Assembly: GCF_005747095.1 (NCBI RefSeq)
Contig: NZ_SWLG01000004.1
Location: 62,001 to 126,000 of the forward strand
Direction of reading: 5' to 3'
DNA: 64,000 nt
Source of the DNA: Exobacillus caeni
GTDB taxonomy: Bacteria > Bacillota > Bacilli > Bacillales > Guptibacillaceae
Below the pieces are notes generated by a model, which made no database searches, had not been told where the DNA came from, and worked only from the letters and a program-made list of their open reading frames with translations. How positions within the stretch are numbered: the stretch's first letter is position 1; every line of letters begins with the position of its first letter. Shown here piece after piece: positions 17,311 through 27,539 of this stretch. The position numbers and the translations under genes were made by a program.

Positions 17311-17364
17311 CTCGCGCGCCTCCTCTTAGTGAATTTTTAGATTGATAGTTTGTTCGTATAGTGG

Positions 17365-17464
17365 CATATATGATAGGCAAAAATACTTTTATACTTTACC
17401 CTTTTTTGGAAAATGCTAAACGATGAGAATACAGAAAAAAACTATAAAAAATGTCATATATGAT
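17365..17464. promoter_or_regulatory. Direct repeats of CATATATGAT between hmoB and pbpF
   Basis: The identical ten bases CATATATGAT occur at 17365-17374 and 17455-17464, each inside a larger partial palindrome, in the 200-base region between the divergent hmoB and pbpF genes. They could be operator sites; no regulator is recognised. Confidence 0.3.
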
Positions 17465-17511
17465 GTACGATAAGACAAGCCCATTAGAGCAAAAAAGGAG
17501 TTGTTTACACT

Positions 17512-19716
17512 ATGATTCGAAAACTTTCCATTGGAATACTCCTGTTAGTCGCAACATTTATTATTGGGTTGATTGGATATCTTATCATTATTTTCGCAGG
17601 TGATTATGTTATAGATGAAAAAAAACTAGTGATGGATTCAGCGACTTCACTTGTTGATACAGATGGAAAATTAGTGACTAAGTTATATGCGCAAAACAGG
17701 GAAATCGTTTCGATTAAAGAGGTTCCGGAAGAGGTACAGCAAGCTTTTATTGCTACGGAAGACAGCCGGTTTTATAACCATCCGGGCCTGGATTTCCAGG
17801 CGATTACTAGAGCGCTTTATAAAGATGTACTTGCAGGAAGCAAAGTGGAAGGCGGAAGCACAATTACGCAGCAACTTGCAAAAAATGTTTTTCTTTCACA
17901 TGACAAAACATTCTTACGAAAAACTAAGGAAGCAATCATCTCATTAAATTTAGAACGTAACTACAGCAAAAAGAAAATCTTAGAGATGTATTTGAACCAA
18001 ATTTATTTTGGCCATGGAGCATATGGTATTCAGGCGGCTTCCCATTTGTTTTTTAATAAAGATGTGGAAGATTTAACTGTGGAAGAAGGAGCTTTGCTTG
18101 CGGCGCTTCCTAAAGCCCCCGGGTCATATTCACCGATCGACCATATGGACAAAAGCAAGGAAAGAAGAAATCTTGTTCTGTCTTTAATGGAAAAACAGGG
18201 TTATTTATCTGCCGAGGAAACAGTTCGTCTTCAGGGCAAGACAGTAGCACTCAATGTGGCGGATATCGGAAAAGACCCGGCATATTTAACGTATATCGAC
18301 ATGGTGCTGGAAGAAGCGGCAAAAAAATACCATCTTTCTAACGAAGAAGTTTTGCGAGGCGGTTATAAAATCGTTATACCGATGGAAGAAAGAACTCAAA
18401 AGGCCGCATATAAATTATTCCAGGAAGCACAGTATTTTCCTGGAAGCAGCAACGAAGAACTTCCTGAGGGTGCGTTTGTACTTATGGATTCCGAATCCGG
18501 AGGCGTACTGGCAGTACAGGGCGGAAGAAACTATGTCAGGAGAGGGCTGAACCATGTGAATACGAAAAGACAGCCGGGTTCAACCTTCAAACCGCTGGCA
18601 GTATACGGACCGGCGTTGGAATCAGGGGAATATGATCCATATTCTTTATTAAAAGATGAAAAGACAGATTACAACGGTTACAGTCCTTCAAACTATAATC
18701 AAACGTATCAGGGTGAAATGTCGATGTATGATGCTCTGGTCCATTCCGTGAATGCGCCGGCTGTTTGGCTCTTAAATGAGCTCAAGATTTCAGAATCAAA
18801 GAAGTATCTTGATAAAGCTGGCTTGAAAATTAAAGATAACGACCTTAAAGTAGCGCTCGGGGGAATTGATGAAGGAGTTTCTCCAATGGAAATGATGAAG
18901 GCTTACCGTGCGTTCGCTGAAGAAGGGAAGGTTATTGAACCACATTTTATTTCCAGGATCTATAACCAGGAAGGAAAGTTGATAGGAGAAGCGAAAGGGA
19001 AAGAGAAGAAAGTGTTCTCGAAACAAACTGCATGGTATATGACCAAAATGCTTGAATCGGTTGTGACTGATGGAACCGGTAAACAGGGCCATACCGATCG
19101 TCCTCTTGCCGGCAAAACAGGCACCACTTCTTATGAAAAGGTAAAAGGCGGAGCAAGGGATGCGTGGTTCGTCGGGTATACCCCGAATGCTGTCGGGTCA
19201 TTATGGATGGGATACGATCGTACGGATGATTCCCATTATTTAACCGGAGGAAGTTCTTATCCGACAAAATTGTTTAAAGACATTCTTAATCAGATGCCAG
19301 AAAGGAAACAGGCAGCGTTTAAAAAGCCCTCTGGAGTAAAGGACCTTGATAAACCGATTCATTTAGTTAAGATAGATGACCTTTCATCTGCATTCACTTT
19401 TCACTACGGCTTGCCAGCTGTTAAGCTGACCTGGACGCCGTCTGAAGATGAAAGGCTTCAATATGATATATATGAAGTAAAAGACGGAAAAGCTGAAAAA
19501 ATTGACCGGGTAACAGGAACTGGAGAATATGAAGTGAATTCCCTGCCGATCTTTGAAACGATTTCTTACTATGTTGTTCCTTATAATCCACAAACGGAAC
19601 AGGAGGGGGAATCGTCAAATGAAATCGGAACAAGGTTTATCGATAAATTTAACAAAAGCGGGAAGAAGAAAGAGGAAAAGGGCAAGAAAAACAAACCAAA
19701 GCATAAAGCAGAATAA
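17512..19716 (+). CDS. pbpF: Class A penicillin-binding protein (PBP2C)
   Basis: This 734-residue bifunctional enzyme polymerises glycan strands and cross-links peptides outside the membrane. An N-terminal anchor helix (about residues 7-30) precedes the glycosyltransferase domain, with EDSRFYNHPG (catalytic Glu near 82), GGSTITQQLAKN and the ERNYSKKKILEMYLNQIYFG block. The transpeptidase domain has GSTFKP (active Ser near 357), an SVN-type motif (HSVNAP) and KTGTT (near 533). A lysine-rich tail ends the protein. Size, family and location upstream of hemE match B. subtilis pbpF, which is expressed during sporulation. Confidence 0.93.
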   Translation: MIRKLSIGILLLVATFIIGLIGYLIIIFAGDYVIDEKKLVMDSATSLVDTDGKLVTKLYAQNREIVSIKEVPEEVQQAFIATEDSRFYNHPGLDFQAITRALYKDVLAGSKVEGGSTITQQLAKNVFLSHDKTFLRKTKEAIISLNLERNYSKKKILEMYLNQIYFGHGAYGIQAASHLFFNKDVEDLTVEEGALLAALPKAPGSYSPIDHMDKSKERRNLVLSLMEKQGYLSAEETVRLQGKTVALNVADIGKDPAYLTYIDMVLEEAAKKYHLSNEEVLRGGYKIVIPMEERTQKAAYKLFQEAQYFPGSSNEELPEGAFVLMDSESGGVLAVQGGRNYVRRGLNHVNTKRQPGSTFKPLAVYGPALESGEYDPYSLLKDEKTDYNGYSPSNYNQTYQGEMSMYDALVHSVNAPAVWLLNELKISESKKYLDKAGLKIKDNDLKVALGGIDEGVSPMEMMKAYRAFAEEGKVIEPHFISRIYNQEGKLIGEAKGKEKKVFSKQTAWYMTKMLESVVTDGTGKQGHTDRPLAGKTGTTSYEKVKGGARDAWFVGYTPNAVGSLWMGYDRTDDSHYLTGGSSYPTKLFKDILNQMPERKQAAFKKPSGVKDLDKPIHLVKIDDLSSAFTFHYGLPAVKLTWTPSEDERLQYDIYEVKDGKAEKIDRVTGTGEYEVNSLPIFETISYYVVPYNPQTEQEGESSNEIGTRFIDKFNKSGKKKEEKGKKNKPKHKAE

Positions 19717-19938
19717 TAGTAATGAGTGATTTTTATCACATGCTTGATTCTTCGCAGTATGGTATTATCGTAAATGGTAATTCATTCGTACACAAACGTG
19801 TTTCTTTATGGGGAAAACTGGTCGAATTTATGACAGTTTTTCTCGTTCCCTATACATTTAGCAGCACCATCGCTATAGTAGTAATGGCGATTATCTAGAT
19901 TAGAATCATTTTTTTTATTACCGGAAAGGTGGAAAAGT

Positions 19939-20979
19939 ATGAGCAAGCCCCTTTTTAATGACCAATTTTTGAAAGCCTGTCGAAAGGAAGAAACGGAATT
20001 CACACCGGTCTGGTATATGAGGCAGGCGGGAAGATACCAGCCTGAGTACAGGAAAATCCGTGAAAAATATACTTTTGAAGAGATGAATTTAAACCCGGAA
20101 GTAGCTGCTGAAGTGACGCGTTTTGCTGTTGAACAGCTTGGTGTCGATGCGGCGATCTTGTTTGCAGACATCATGACACCGCTTCCTTCAATCGGTGTGG
20201 ATGTGAAAATTAAATCCGGCGTCGGACCGGTGATTAACAATCCGGTTCGTAACGTACAGGACGTTAACAATCTTGGAGATTTAAACCCTGAAAAGGATGT
20301 CCCATACTTGATGGAAACAATCGGCATGTTAAGAGAACAGCTGAATGTTCCTTTAATCGGATTTAGCGGAGCGCCATTTACGATAGCAAGCTATATGATT
20401 GAAGGCGGTCCATCAAAGAACTATTATAAGACGAAGGCATTTATGTATTCTGAACCAGAAGCATGGTTTAAGCTGATGGACAAGCTCGGGGACATGGTAA
20501 TATCTTATTTGAAAGCACAGGTGAATGCTGGTGCACAGGCTATTCAAATTTTTGATTCCTGGGTTGGTGCATTGAATGAAGCGGATTATCGGTTGTTCAT
20601 CGCTCCTGTCATGGACCGGATCTTTACTTCTCTTAAAGACACAAACGTGCCATTGATCATGTTCGGTGTTGGAGCAAGCCACTTGATTGAAGAATGGAAC
20701 AAGCTCCCTGTCGATGTGCTCGGACTCGATTGGAGATTGACGATTAAGAAGGCCAGAGAAGAAAAGGGCATCCAGAAACCGTTGCAGGGTAATCTTGAGC
20801 CTGCCATTTTACTTGCACCATGGGATGTTATCCAGGAACGGACAAAAGAAATCCTTGATCAAGGGATGGAACAGCCCGGCTTTATTTTTAATCTGGGGCA
20901 TGGAGTGTTCCCGCAGGTGAAGGTTGAGACGCTTCAAAGATTAACAGAATTTGTTCATGAATATACAGCCAAACGTTAA
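19939..20979 (+). CDS. hemE: Uroporphyrinogen decarboxylase HemE
   Basis: HemE removes four carboxyl groups from uroporphyrinogen III to give coproporphyrinogen III. The 346-residue protein carries the signature [14 protein letters not shown] (residues about 24-37), the substrate-binding arginine loop, and DIMTPL with the essential Asp. AAGGTGG precedes the ATG. hemH follows after 17 bases, so the two are in one operon. A possible promoter lies at about 19830-19858 (ATGACA, 17 bases, TACATT). Confidence 0.96.
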   Translation: MSKPLFNDQFLKACRKEETEFTPVWYMRQAGRYQPEYRKIREKYTFEEMNLNPEVAAEVTRFAVEQLGVDAAILFADIMTPLPSIGVDVKIKSGVGPVINNPVRNVQDVNNLGDLNPEKDVPYLMETIGMLREQLNVPLIGFSGAPFTIASYMIEGGPSKNYYKTKAFMYSEPEAWFKLMDKLGDMVISYLKAQVNAGAQAIQIFDSWVGALNEADYRLFIAPVMDRIFTSLKDTNVPLIMFGVGASHLIEEWNKLPVDVLGLDWRLTIKKAREEKGIQKPLQGNLEPAILLAPWDVIQERTKEILDQGMEQPGFIFNLGHGVFPQVKVETLQRLTEFVHEYTAKR

Positions 20980-20996
20980 TTTTCAGGAGGTACAGT

Positions 20997-21953
20997 ATGG
21001 CAAAGAAAAAAGTAGGATTGCTAGTAATGGCTTATGGTACTCCGAGGAGCAAGGAGGAAATCGAGCCTTATTACACTCATATTAGAAGAGGAAGAAAACC
21101 TTCCGAAGAACTGCTGCAAGATCTCACTGATCGTTACGAAGCGATTGGCGGTATTTCTCCACTGGCTAAAATTACAGATGAACAGGCTGCTAAACTGGAA
21201 GACAGGATGAATGAACTTTACGAAGAAATAGAGTTCAAGAGTTATCTAGGATTAAAGCATATCGATCCGTTTGTGGAAGACGCAGTTAAAGATATGCACA
21301 GGGATGGAATTGAAGAAGCGATCAGTATTGTACTTGCACCGCACTTTTCTACATTCAGTGTAAAATCCTATAACGGCAGAGCAAAGGAAGAAGCGGAAAA
21401 GCTTGGCGGCCCGGAAATCCATGCTGTAGAAAGCTGGTATGATGAGCCAGAATTCATCAACTACTGGACGGAACAGATCGAAAAAACGATGGAGAAAATT
21501 CCGGCTGTAGAAAAAGATAAAACAATCGTTATCTTTTCAGCACATAGCCTGCCTGAAAAAATTATCCAGGCAGGAGATCCTTATCCAGATCAATTGCAAG
21601 AAACTGCCGACCTGATTGCAAAACAGGCTGGCATCCAAAATTACACGATCGGCTGGCAAAGTGCCGGAAATACACCTGAGCCGTGGATCGGACCCGATGT
21701 TCAGGATTTGACCAGGGATTTATTCGAGCAGGAAGGCTATCAAACGTTTGTTTATTGCCCGGTTGGCTTTATAGCAGAGCATCTGGAAGTCCTTTATGAT
21801 AACGATTATGAATGTAAAGTGGTAACCGATGAGCTTGGGGCAAATTATTATCGTCCTGAAATGCCGAACGCAAAAGATGAATTCATCGACGTGCTTTCTT
21901 CTGTAGTCTCAAAGGAACTTGAAAAAACGAATGCAGGAAACAGCAGCAGTTAA
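20997..21953 (+). CDS. hemH: Ferrochelatase HemH (coproporphyrin ferrochelatase)
   Basis: HemH inserts ferrous iron into the porphyrin; in Firmicutes the substrate is coproporphyrin III. The 318-residue protein has the active-site His183 (SAHSLP) and Glu264 (EHLEVLYD), at the same numbers as the B. subtilis enzyme. CAGGAGGT precedes the ATG. In B. subtilis hemY (coproporphyrinogen oxidase) follows directly. Here a hairpin at about 21968-22003 and a kinase gene follow instead. Confidence 0.96.
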   Translation: MAKKKVGLLVMAYGTPRSKEEIEPYYTHIRRGRKPSEELLQDLTDRYEAIGGISPLAKITDEQAAKLEDRMNELYEEIEFKSYLGLKHIDPFVEDAVKDMHRDGIEEAISIVLAPHFSTFSVKSYNGRAKEEAEKLGGPEIHAVESWYDEPEFINYWTEQIEKTMEKIPAVEKDKTIVIFSAHSLPEKIIQAGDPYPDQLQETADLIAKQAGIQNYTIGWQSAGNTPEPWIGPDVQDLTRDLFEQEGYQTFVYCPVGFIAEHLEVLYDNDYECKVVTDELGANYYRPEMPNAKDEFIDVLSSVVSKELEKTNAGNSSS

Positions 21954-21967
21954 CAGTTGAAGAAAAG

Positions 21968-22005
21968 AAGCGGTTCATAAAATGAAATGGATCGCTTTTT
22001 TTGTT
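21968..22005 (+). terminator. Terminator after hemH
   Basis: AAGCGGTTCAT pairs with the later ATGGATCGCTT (one G-T wobble), followed by TTTTTTT. Confidence 0.7.
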
Positions 22006-22157
22006 GGAGAAAAAGCTTTAACAAAACAAAATCGCTGTTACTTTGTAAAGTAGCATGGTTTTAGGGTAACCTTAAAGAAAGACAAGTTGAATGTTACAGG
22101 TTGTCCCTCTGTATTAAAGAATTGACATTCCTTTTTATCTGCAGAAAAGAGACCTCC

Positions 22158-22186
22158 TTGACAAACCAGCAGGAAACTATGTCATA
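22158..22186 (+). promoter_or_regulatory. Possible sigma-A promoter for the kinase gene
   Basis: TTGACA at 22158-22163 is a consensus -35. The best -10 at a spacing of 17-18 (GTCATA/TCATAG) is weak. It is about 65 bases before the kinase start. Confidence 0.3.
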
Positions 22187-22249
22187 GTAGTTTATGAAAA
22201 TCATAGACCAAGCAAGCCGCACCATTATAAAAAGGAGATTTATAAACGA

Positions 22250-23527
22250 ATGCTTGCCATGTTAAACCCGCTTATTGTTAATATTGCTATTATTTTCTCC
22301 ATGGTTTTTATCTGGAACATGATATCGCCGATAAACAACAAAGCCCTTTTGATCAAACACAAACTATTTTATGGACTAGTCAGTTCTATTGCTGCACTTC
22401 TATGTATGTACAACCCACTTGACACATTTGGGGAAACGGTGTTTGATCTAAGAACAATCCCGCTCTTGTTAGTGACTTTATACGGAGGAGGTCTGGCAGG
22501 ATTTATTTGTACCGTCTCCGTTGCGGCAGCCAGGCTTTTTATTGGTGGAGAGTATGCATGGGTAGGAGTCATTATCACCTTTGCCGCTTTTCTAACCAGT
22601 TTCGGTTTTTCGTTTACTTTTAAAAGGACCACTAACAAATGGGGGCTGATCACATATATCGGCCTGATTTTTGGCCTGCTTTATATTATGATCATTAATG
22701 TTTATGTCAGGAACCTTCCGATGTATTTTTATCCGATATACTATTTCTCATTTTATATAACGTACTTTCTTGTTTTCTTCTTGTTTGAGAGGCTGATTCG
22801 AATCAATTTACAGCTTGAAGAGACGGTTTATCTTGAAAAATTGTCTGTTGTTGGGAAGATGGCTGCAGCGATTGCACACGAGATTCGGAACCCTTTAACG
22901 ACAGTAAGAGGCTTGATTCAACATATGGAAGCGGATACAGAGGACAAGAAGCTGAAGCAGTTTTCTCCGTTATTACTTGAAGAACTTGACCGGACGAACA
23001 AAATTATCACAGATTATTTAAAACTCGTAAAGCCTTCTGAGATGACCTACGAGAAAGTGGATCTTAATCGAGTGGTTAACGATACAGTTGAATTGATCAA
23101 GCCGATCGGTTCTTACCATAATGTAAAGATCGAATTAAGAGAAGAGGATACATTTACGGTGGAAGCCGATGAACAACAATTAAAGCAGTGCATTATCAAC
23201 CTTGTGAACAATGGAATCGAAGCGATTGAGCAAGGAAAAGAAGAAGGAGTACAGCAGCAAGAAGGACTCGTAAGTATAATCGTCGACAGGGGTAACGAGA
23301 AGAGTTTTGCAGCTATATCGATTGTAGATAACGGACGTGGTATGACGGAAGAGGAAATCGAAAAGATTGGTCTTCCATTTTATACGACGAAAACGAAAGG
23401 GACCGGATTAGGGACAATGATTACGAACAGGCTGGTTCGGAACATGGGAGGAAAAGTGCAATACGAAAGTGAATTTGGCAGGGGAACAATCGCAAGGATC
23501 CTGCTTCCTGCTGTTAAGAAGCAATAA
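22250..23527 (+). CDS. KinB-like sensor histidine kinase
   Basis: A 425-residue membrane kinase. The first 185 residues hold about six helices of the 5TMR-LYT sensor type. The kinase core follows: H-box AAAIAHEIRNPLTTVRG (phospho-acceptor His near residue 210), N-box QCIINLVNNGIEAI, G1 DNGRGM and G2 GTGLG. There is no PAS domain and no response regulator gene beside it. This matches B. subtilis KinB, which feeds the sporulation phosphorelay through Spo0F; orthology rather than paralogy is not proven. It lies between hemH and yhgD, where B. subtilis has hemY. Confidence 0.8.
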   Translation: MLAMLNPLIVNIAIIFSMVFIWNMISPINNKALLIKHKLFYGLVSSIAALLCMYNPLDTFGETVFDLRTIPLLLVTLYGGGLAGFICTVSVAAARLFIGGEYAWVGVIITFAAFLTSFGFSFTFKRTTNKWGLITYIGLIFGLLYIMIINVYVRNLPMYFYPIYYFSFYITYFLVFFLFERLIRINLQLEETVYLEKLSVVGKMAAAIAHEIRNPLTTVRGLIQHMEADTEDKKLKQFSPLLLEELDRTNKIITDYLKLVKPSEMTYEKVDLNRVVNDTVELIKPIGSYHNVKIELREEDTFTVEADEQQLKQCIINLVNNGIEAIEQGKEEGVQQQEGLVSIIVDRGNEKSFAAISIVDNGRGMTEEEIEKIGLPFYTTKTKGTGLGTMITNRLVRNMGGKVQYESEFGRGTIARILLPAVKKQ

Positions 23528-23549
23528 ATGCCATTGGGGGAATAGAGAT

Positions 23550-24122
23550 ATGAGCATCGACCGTAAACAGAGCATTATAAATGCAGCAACCGGGTCTTTT
23601 ACGATGTACGGTTATAAGGCAACGACCATGGATCAGGTGGCAAAACTGGCCAATGTAGGAAAGGGGACCATCTATACATTCTTTTCAAATAAGGAAGAGC
23701 TTTTCAATGAAATCGTAAGAGGGATGATCCTTGAAGCAAAAGCGGTGGCGGAACAGGCGATAGACCCCGGGGACACCTTCTTTCAAAACTTACACAGGGC
23801 GCTTTATGGTGTACTCGACTTTAGGAAAAAACACCAGCTCGCGATAAAGCTTTCCCAGGAAGTACGAGAAATCGGAACACCGGCTGCAGTGGAAGCGTTG
23901 AATCAATTGGAAAGCGCGATAACCTCATTCATTGAAAGAGAAGTTAAAAAGGCTGTTCAGCAAAAAGAATTAAAGCCATGCGATCCTAAACTAACTGCTT
24001 TTTTAATGCTGAAAATCTATATTTCTCTGGTGTTTGACTGGGAAAAGAAAGAATCGCCTTTAACAAAAGAAGAGATTGCCGCTCACTTCGAGTTTTACGT
24101 GATGAAGGGTATCGGATTATAA
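23550..24122 (+). CDS. yhgD: TetR family regulator YhgD
   Basis: The 190-residue regulator has an N-terminal TetR helix-turn-helix (about residues 8-54, containing TMDQVAKLANVGKGTIYTFF) and a C-terminal all-helical ligand domain. It is most similar in setting to B. subtilis YhgD, next to yhgE. The start is ATG 23550. The frame is open 27 codons further up, inside the kinase gene, but GGGGGAATAG before 23550 serves as ribosome site. It probably regulates yhgE; this is inference from adjacency. Confidence 0.82.
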   Translation: MSIDRKQSIINAATGSFTMYGYKATTMDQVAKLANVGKGTIYTFFSNKEELFNEIVRGMILEAKAVAEQAIDPGDTFFQNLHRALYGVLDFRKKHQLAIKLSQEVREIGTPAAVEALNQLESAITSFIEREVKKAVQQKELKPCDPKLTAFLMLKIYISLVFDWEKKESPLTKEEIAAHFEFYVMKGIGL

Positions 24123-24129
24123 CGGAGTA

Positions 24130-24156
24130 AACAAGCTCAAAAGGGCTTGTTTTTTT
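24130..24156 (+). terminator. Terminator after yhgD
   Basis: ACAAGC / GCTTGT stem followed by TTTTTTT. Confidence 0.8.
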
Positions 24157-24327
24157 GCGGCTATGATTGTAGCGGGAATACGAGATTTCAGGAGTATCAA
24201 AGGCATCAGTAGCCAGCTTGAAGAGTAAGGCAACTCGGACAATGCAGGAATGCCTGGAGAAACCGGGAATTGAATTATAGGTCATAGAATCCTTTATTTG
24301 TGAAAAAACACTACTTTTAGAAAAAAT

Positions 24328-24413
24328 GAGGTCATCTGTTCCGCTATTTGCTCAAAATCAGATCAAAACTGGTGTTTTATCGGTAAATAGCGGCACCAAT
24401 GTCCTATAATTTT
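24328..24413. repeat. Inverted-repeat element (GGTCATCTGTTCCGC family), copy 1
   Basis: The left arm reads GAGGTCATCTGTTCCGC and the right arm, read as complement, GGACATTGGTGCCGC, with shared CTATTT continuations. The same arms recur at 57704-57890. A further degraded arm lies at about 24428-24458. Confidence 0.65.
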
Positions 24414-24502
24414 TCAATAATGCCCGTTTGTCACAAATAACGTATCTGGTGACCTCAAATAAAGCATCAAGGGGTCAGCACTTTAGTATCTCCCTGAGTC
24501 TT

Positions 24503-24567
24503 TGCGGCGAGGAGGATCACCGCCTACCCCCCGCGGAAAATCAGCCAATATCAGGCGAAATCAACCA
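24503..24567 (+). repeat. Remnant of the Bacillaceae interspersed repeat, copy 3
   Basis: GCGGCGAGGAGGATCACCGC and CCCCGCGGAAAATC match the 3' half of the repeat seen at 6405-6690. The rest of the 24157-24787 gap has no gene. Confidence 0.5.
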
Positions 24568-24787
24568 CTGTCTGCGTAAAAAGTAAGTCCTGGACTTTAA
24601 CCACTTGCTTACTAATGGATTTCAAAATCACACTTGTCAAAAACTCGGCCAGATGATATATTTATTTCATTGCAATTTTTGACCGTTTTTATAAAATGGT
24701 CAAAACAAGTGGTATAAAGGTTAAAAGGGTATTTTTTACGATAAAATGACTGTTTTTAAAATTTAGTCATCCAATGGAGGTAGTAAG

Positions 24788-27166
24788 ATGAAAAGTCTGG
24801 CACAGATAAAAGCAGAAATGTCAGCGATGTTTACCAATCGAAAACTACTTATCCCTGTTCTTGCTATAATTATGATACCAATCCTATATAGCGGAATGTT
24901 CCTGTGGGCGTTCTGGAATCCATATGATAATCTTGAGAAACTTCCGGTGGCGGTTGTTAACATGGACAAGGGAGACACCTTTGAAGGCGAGAACTTAACT
25001 ATAGGGGACGACCTTGCCGATAAGCTGAAGGAAGAAAGAGATTTCAATTGGGATTTTGTTGACAGCGATACAGCAAATAAAGGGTTAAAGAATCAAAAAT
25101 ATTATATGAAAATCGAAATTCCGGAAGACTTTTCAAAAAAGGCAACAACTGTTCTTGAAGAGGAACCAGAGAAGCTTGAGTTAAAGTATACGGCAAATGA
25201 AGGTTACAATTATTTAGCAGGTAAAATAGGCGATTCAGCTATAAAAGAAATACAGGGGAAAGTTGCAAACAACATCACAGAAAACTATACAGAAGTATTA
25301 TTAAAACAGTTTGGCGATATTTCCAAAGGGTTTTCCGACGCCAGTGACGGGGCATCAAAACTTGCTGATGGAAGCTCGAAATTGTCCAGCGGCAATTCCA
25401 ATCTAGAGAAAAACCTGGAGAAGCTAAACTCAAGTTCTCTCCAGCTGGTAAATGCGCTTAGCGATGCAAAGAGTGGTTCTGAAGAGCTAAATGCAGGAGC
25501 CGGTAAGGTGAATGAGGGCACACATGAACTGTTAATGGGCTTAAAAGGCAAACAGCGGGATGTAGCAGCTCTTGCCGATGGAGCACAAAAAGCAAGTGAT
25601 GGAGCAGCATCGCTTACGGAAGGCTTAGACAGATTAAAAGAAGGGGATTACAGGCTGCTTGCAGGTGGAAAGGAAGCTCAGCAGGGAACTGCTAGATTAG
25701 GTGATGGCCTGGCACAATCGATCGAAGCGATCGAGCAAGCAAAATCAGGTATGCCTTTATCTCCTGGAGGCGAAATCGCAGGCGGGTTAGATCAATTTTC
25801 CCAAAAAGCGACAGAGGTTTCCGGAGGAGCTGCAGAGCTTAACCAGGGGGTAACCGAATTCATTGCCGAAATCCAAAACAGCGACCAATTTACGCCCGAG
25901 CAAAAATCGCTTCTGATTGCAAAGTTAAAGGAGTTGCAATCAGGAAGTGGCCAGCTTAAAGAAGGCACCGGACGGTTGTCTGCAGGAGCAGCAGAAATCC
26001 AGACGGAAATTGCGGCAGCTGCACAAAATACGGAAGAACAAATTGAGCAGAATCTCTCTAAACTAGAAGAAGGCCAAAAACAATTATTAGCGGGTGCTAA
26101 CCAGCTTGAGGAAGGCCAAAATAAGCTTGTAAACGGCATGACAGAATTCAACCAAAAGCTGAATGAAGCGGGTGACGGAGCGAAAGACCTTGCAGTTGGG
26201 AATGAGAAACTGGCTCAGGGAACTGCCGATTTCTCTACAGGATGGGGAAATCTGATCGGCAATGTTGAATCTCTGGCAAACGGAACAGAAGAGCTTTCTT
26301 CCGGAACACAATCGCTTGCCGGAGGATTGGGCAACATTCAATCCGGATCTAAAAAGCTTTCTGATGGTACAGGGAAACTATCGGAAGGTTCCAAGAAATT
26401 GGTTGATGGAGCATCCGAATTAACGGAAGGATCCAGAGAACTCTCTCAGGAACTGAAAGATGCGTCTAAGGAAACCGGAGAGGTACACGGCGATAACTCA
26501 AACTATAACATGTTTGCCGATCCAGTAAATGTAGATTCTGAATATCTTGGTGAAGCAAATAACTATGGGACAGGTATGGCGCCATACTTCTTATCGCTCG
26601 GCCTATTTGTTGGAGCATTATTGCTGTCTGTCGTCTTTCCATTCAGGGAACCTGCAACAAGCAAGCCTAAATCGGCGTTAAGCTGGTTTACCAGTAAGTT
26701 TGCAATCCTAAGTTTTGTAGGCATCCTCCAGGCAGTTATTGCTGATGTTATATTGATAAACTGGGTCGGCGTTAACGTGCAGAGCATACCATATTTTATT
26801 ATGTTCAGTATTTTAACGAGCTTTACCTTTATGGCGATCGTCCAGTTTTTAGTAACATCGCTCGGCGATCCAGGACGATTTATCGCTATACTACTATTAA
26901 TACTTCAGCTTACTTCAAGTGCAGGGACTTATCCACTCGAAACACTGCCTCAAGTGCTTCAGGATATTCATTCCTGGCTGCCGATGACTTACTCACTTTC
27001 AGGGTTTAGAGCTGTGATATCAAGCGGCGATTATTCCTTTATGTGGGAAAGTGCAGCCCATCTTGCAGTATTTATGGCAGCAGGAATCGCTTGCACAGTA
27101 GGATTCTTTATTATTGAATATAGAAGACGAAAATGGCATATACAAGAAGAAACGAAAACAGCTTAA
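24788..27166 (+). CDS. yhgE: YhgE/Pip domain membrane protein
   Basis: The 792-residue protein has one N-terminal helix (about residues 18-38), a large extracellular domain of about 550 residues, and five or six C-terminal helices (about 600-780). The extracellular part from about 180 to 570 is filled with short degenerate repeats of the type G-S-x-K-L-S-x-G, predicted to form a long helical rod. This is the YhgE/Pip architecture, whose relatives include the phage receptor YueB, lactococcal Pip and the type VII secretion protein EsaA. The cellular role of YhgE is not established. It follows yhgD, its likely regulator. Confidence 0.88.
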   Translation: MKSLAQIKAEMSAMFTNRKLLIPVLAIIMIPILYSGMFLWAFWNPYDNLEKLPVAVVNMDKGDTFEGENLTIGDDLADKLKEERDFNWDFVDSDTANKGLKNQKYYMKIEIPEDFSKKATTVLEEEPEKLELKYTANEGYNYLAGKIGDSAIKEIQGKVANNITENYTEVLLKQFGDISKGFSDASDGASKLADGSSKLSSGNSNLEKNLEKLNSSSLQLVNALSDAKSGSEELNAGAGKVNEGTHELLMGLKGKQRDVAALADGAQKASDGAASLTEGLDRLKEGDYRLLAGGKEAQQGTARLGDGLAQSIEAIEQAKSGMPLSPGGEIAGGLDQFSQKATEVSGGAAELNQGVTEFIAEIQNSDQFTPEQKSLLIAKLKELQSGSGQLKEGTGRLSAGAAEIQTEIAAAAQNTEEQIEQNLSKLEEGQKQLLAGANQLEEGQNKLVNGMTEFNQKLNEAGDGAKDLAVGNEKLAQGTADFSTGWGNLIGNVESLANGTEELSSGTQSLAGGLGNIQSGSKKLSDGTGKLSEGSKKLVDGASELTEGSRELSQELKDASKETGEVHGDNSNYNMFADPVNVDSEYLGEANNYGTGMAPYFLSLGLFVGALLLSVVFPFREPATSKPKSALSWFTSKFAILSFVGILQAVIADVILINWVGVNVQSIPYFIMFSILTSFTFMAIVQFLVTSLGDPGRFIAILLLILQLTSSAGTYPLETLPQVLQDIHSWLPMTYSLSGFRAVISSGDYSFMWESAAHLAVFMAAGIACTVGFFIIEYRRRKWHIQEETKTA

Positions 27167-27183
27167 TAAGTAGATAAATCTGA

Positions 27184-27223
27184 AAAAAGCAGGAGATGGC
27201 AGTCGGCATCACCTGCTTTTTTT
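27184..27223 (+). terminator. Terminator after yhgE
   Basis: AAAAAGCAGG..GATG pairs with CATC..CCTGCTTTTT, ending in seven T bases. Confidence 0.8.
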
Positions 27224-27442
27224 CTATCTGGAAAATTAACTGGTTTTTAGGGATAACAACCGGTGATCTGCTAGTCAATTGCCATTTTAAATATTCCAGT
27301 CCTATTTAAGGTAGTGGGTTGCAAGAGGTACGATAATCCTTGTACTCGGTAAGAGGGAATGGAAAACAATCCGTAAAGCACAACATTCTTTGAAAGCAAT
27401 AGTAAAAAAGGTTTACAATGAAAGCACCGGGGTAGTAAATGG

Positions 27443-27485
27443 AATAGTTTCCTTTTTTGACAATAGGAAATACTATTGCTTAATA
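27443..27485 (+). promoter_or_regulatory. Sigma-A promoter with inverted repeat for the opuB operon
   Basis: TTGACA (27457-27462), 17 bases, TTAATA (27480-27485) lies about 55 bases before the ATPase start. AATAGTTTCC (27443-27452) and GGAAATACTATT (27466-27477) form an inverted repeat around the -35, a possible operator. Confidence 0.7.
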
Positions 27486-27539
27486 CGTTGCGTGGAATGT
27501 CCGGTAATTCCGGTTTTTCGAGAAAGGAAAGGACTACAT

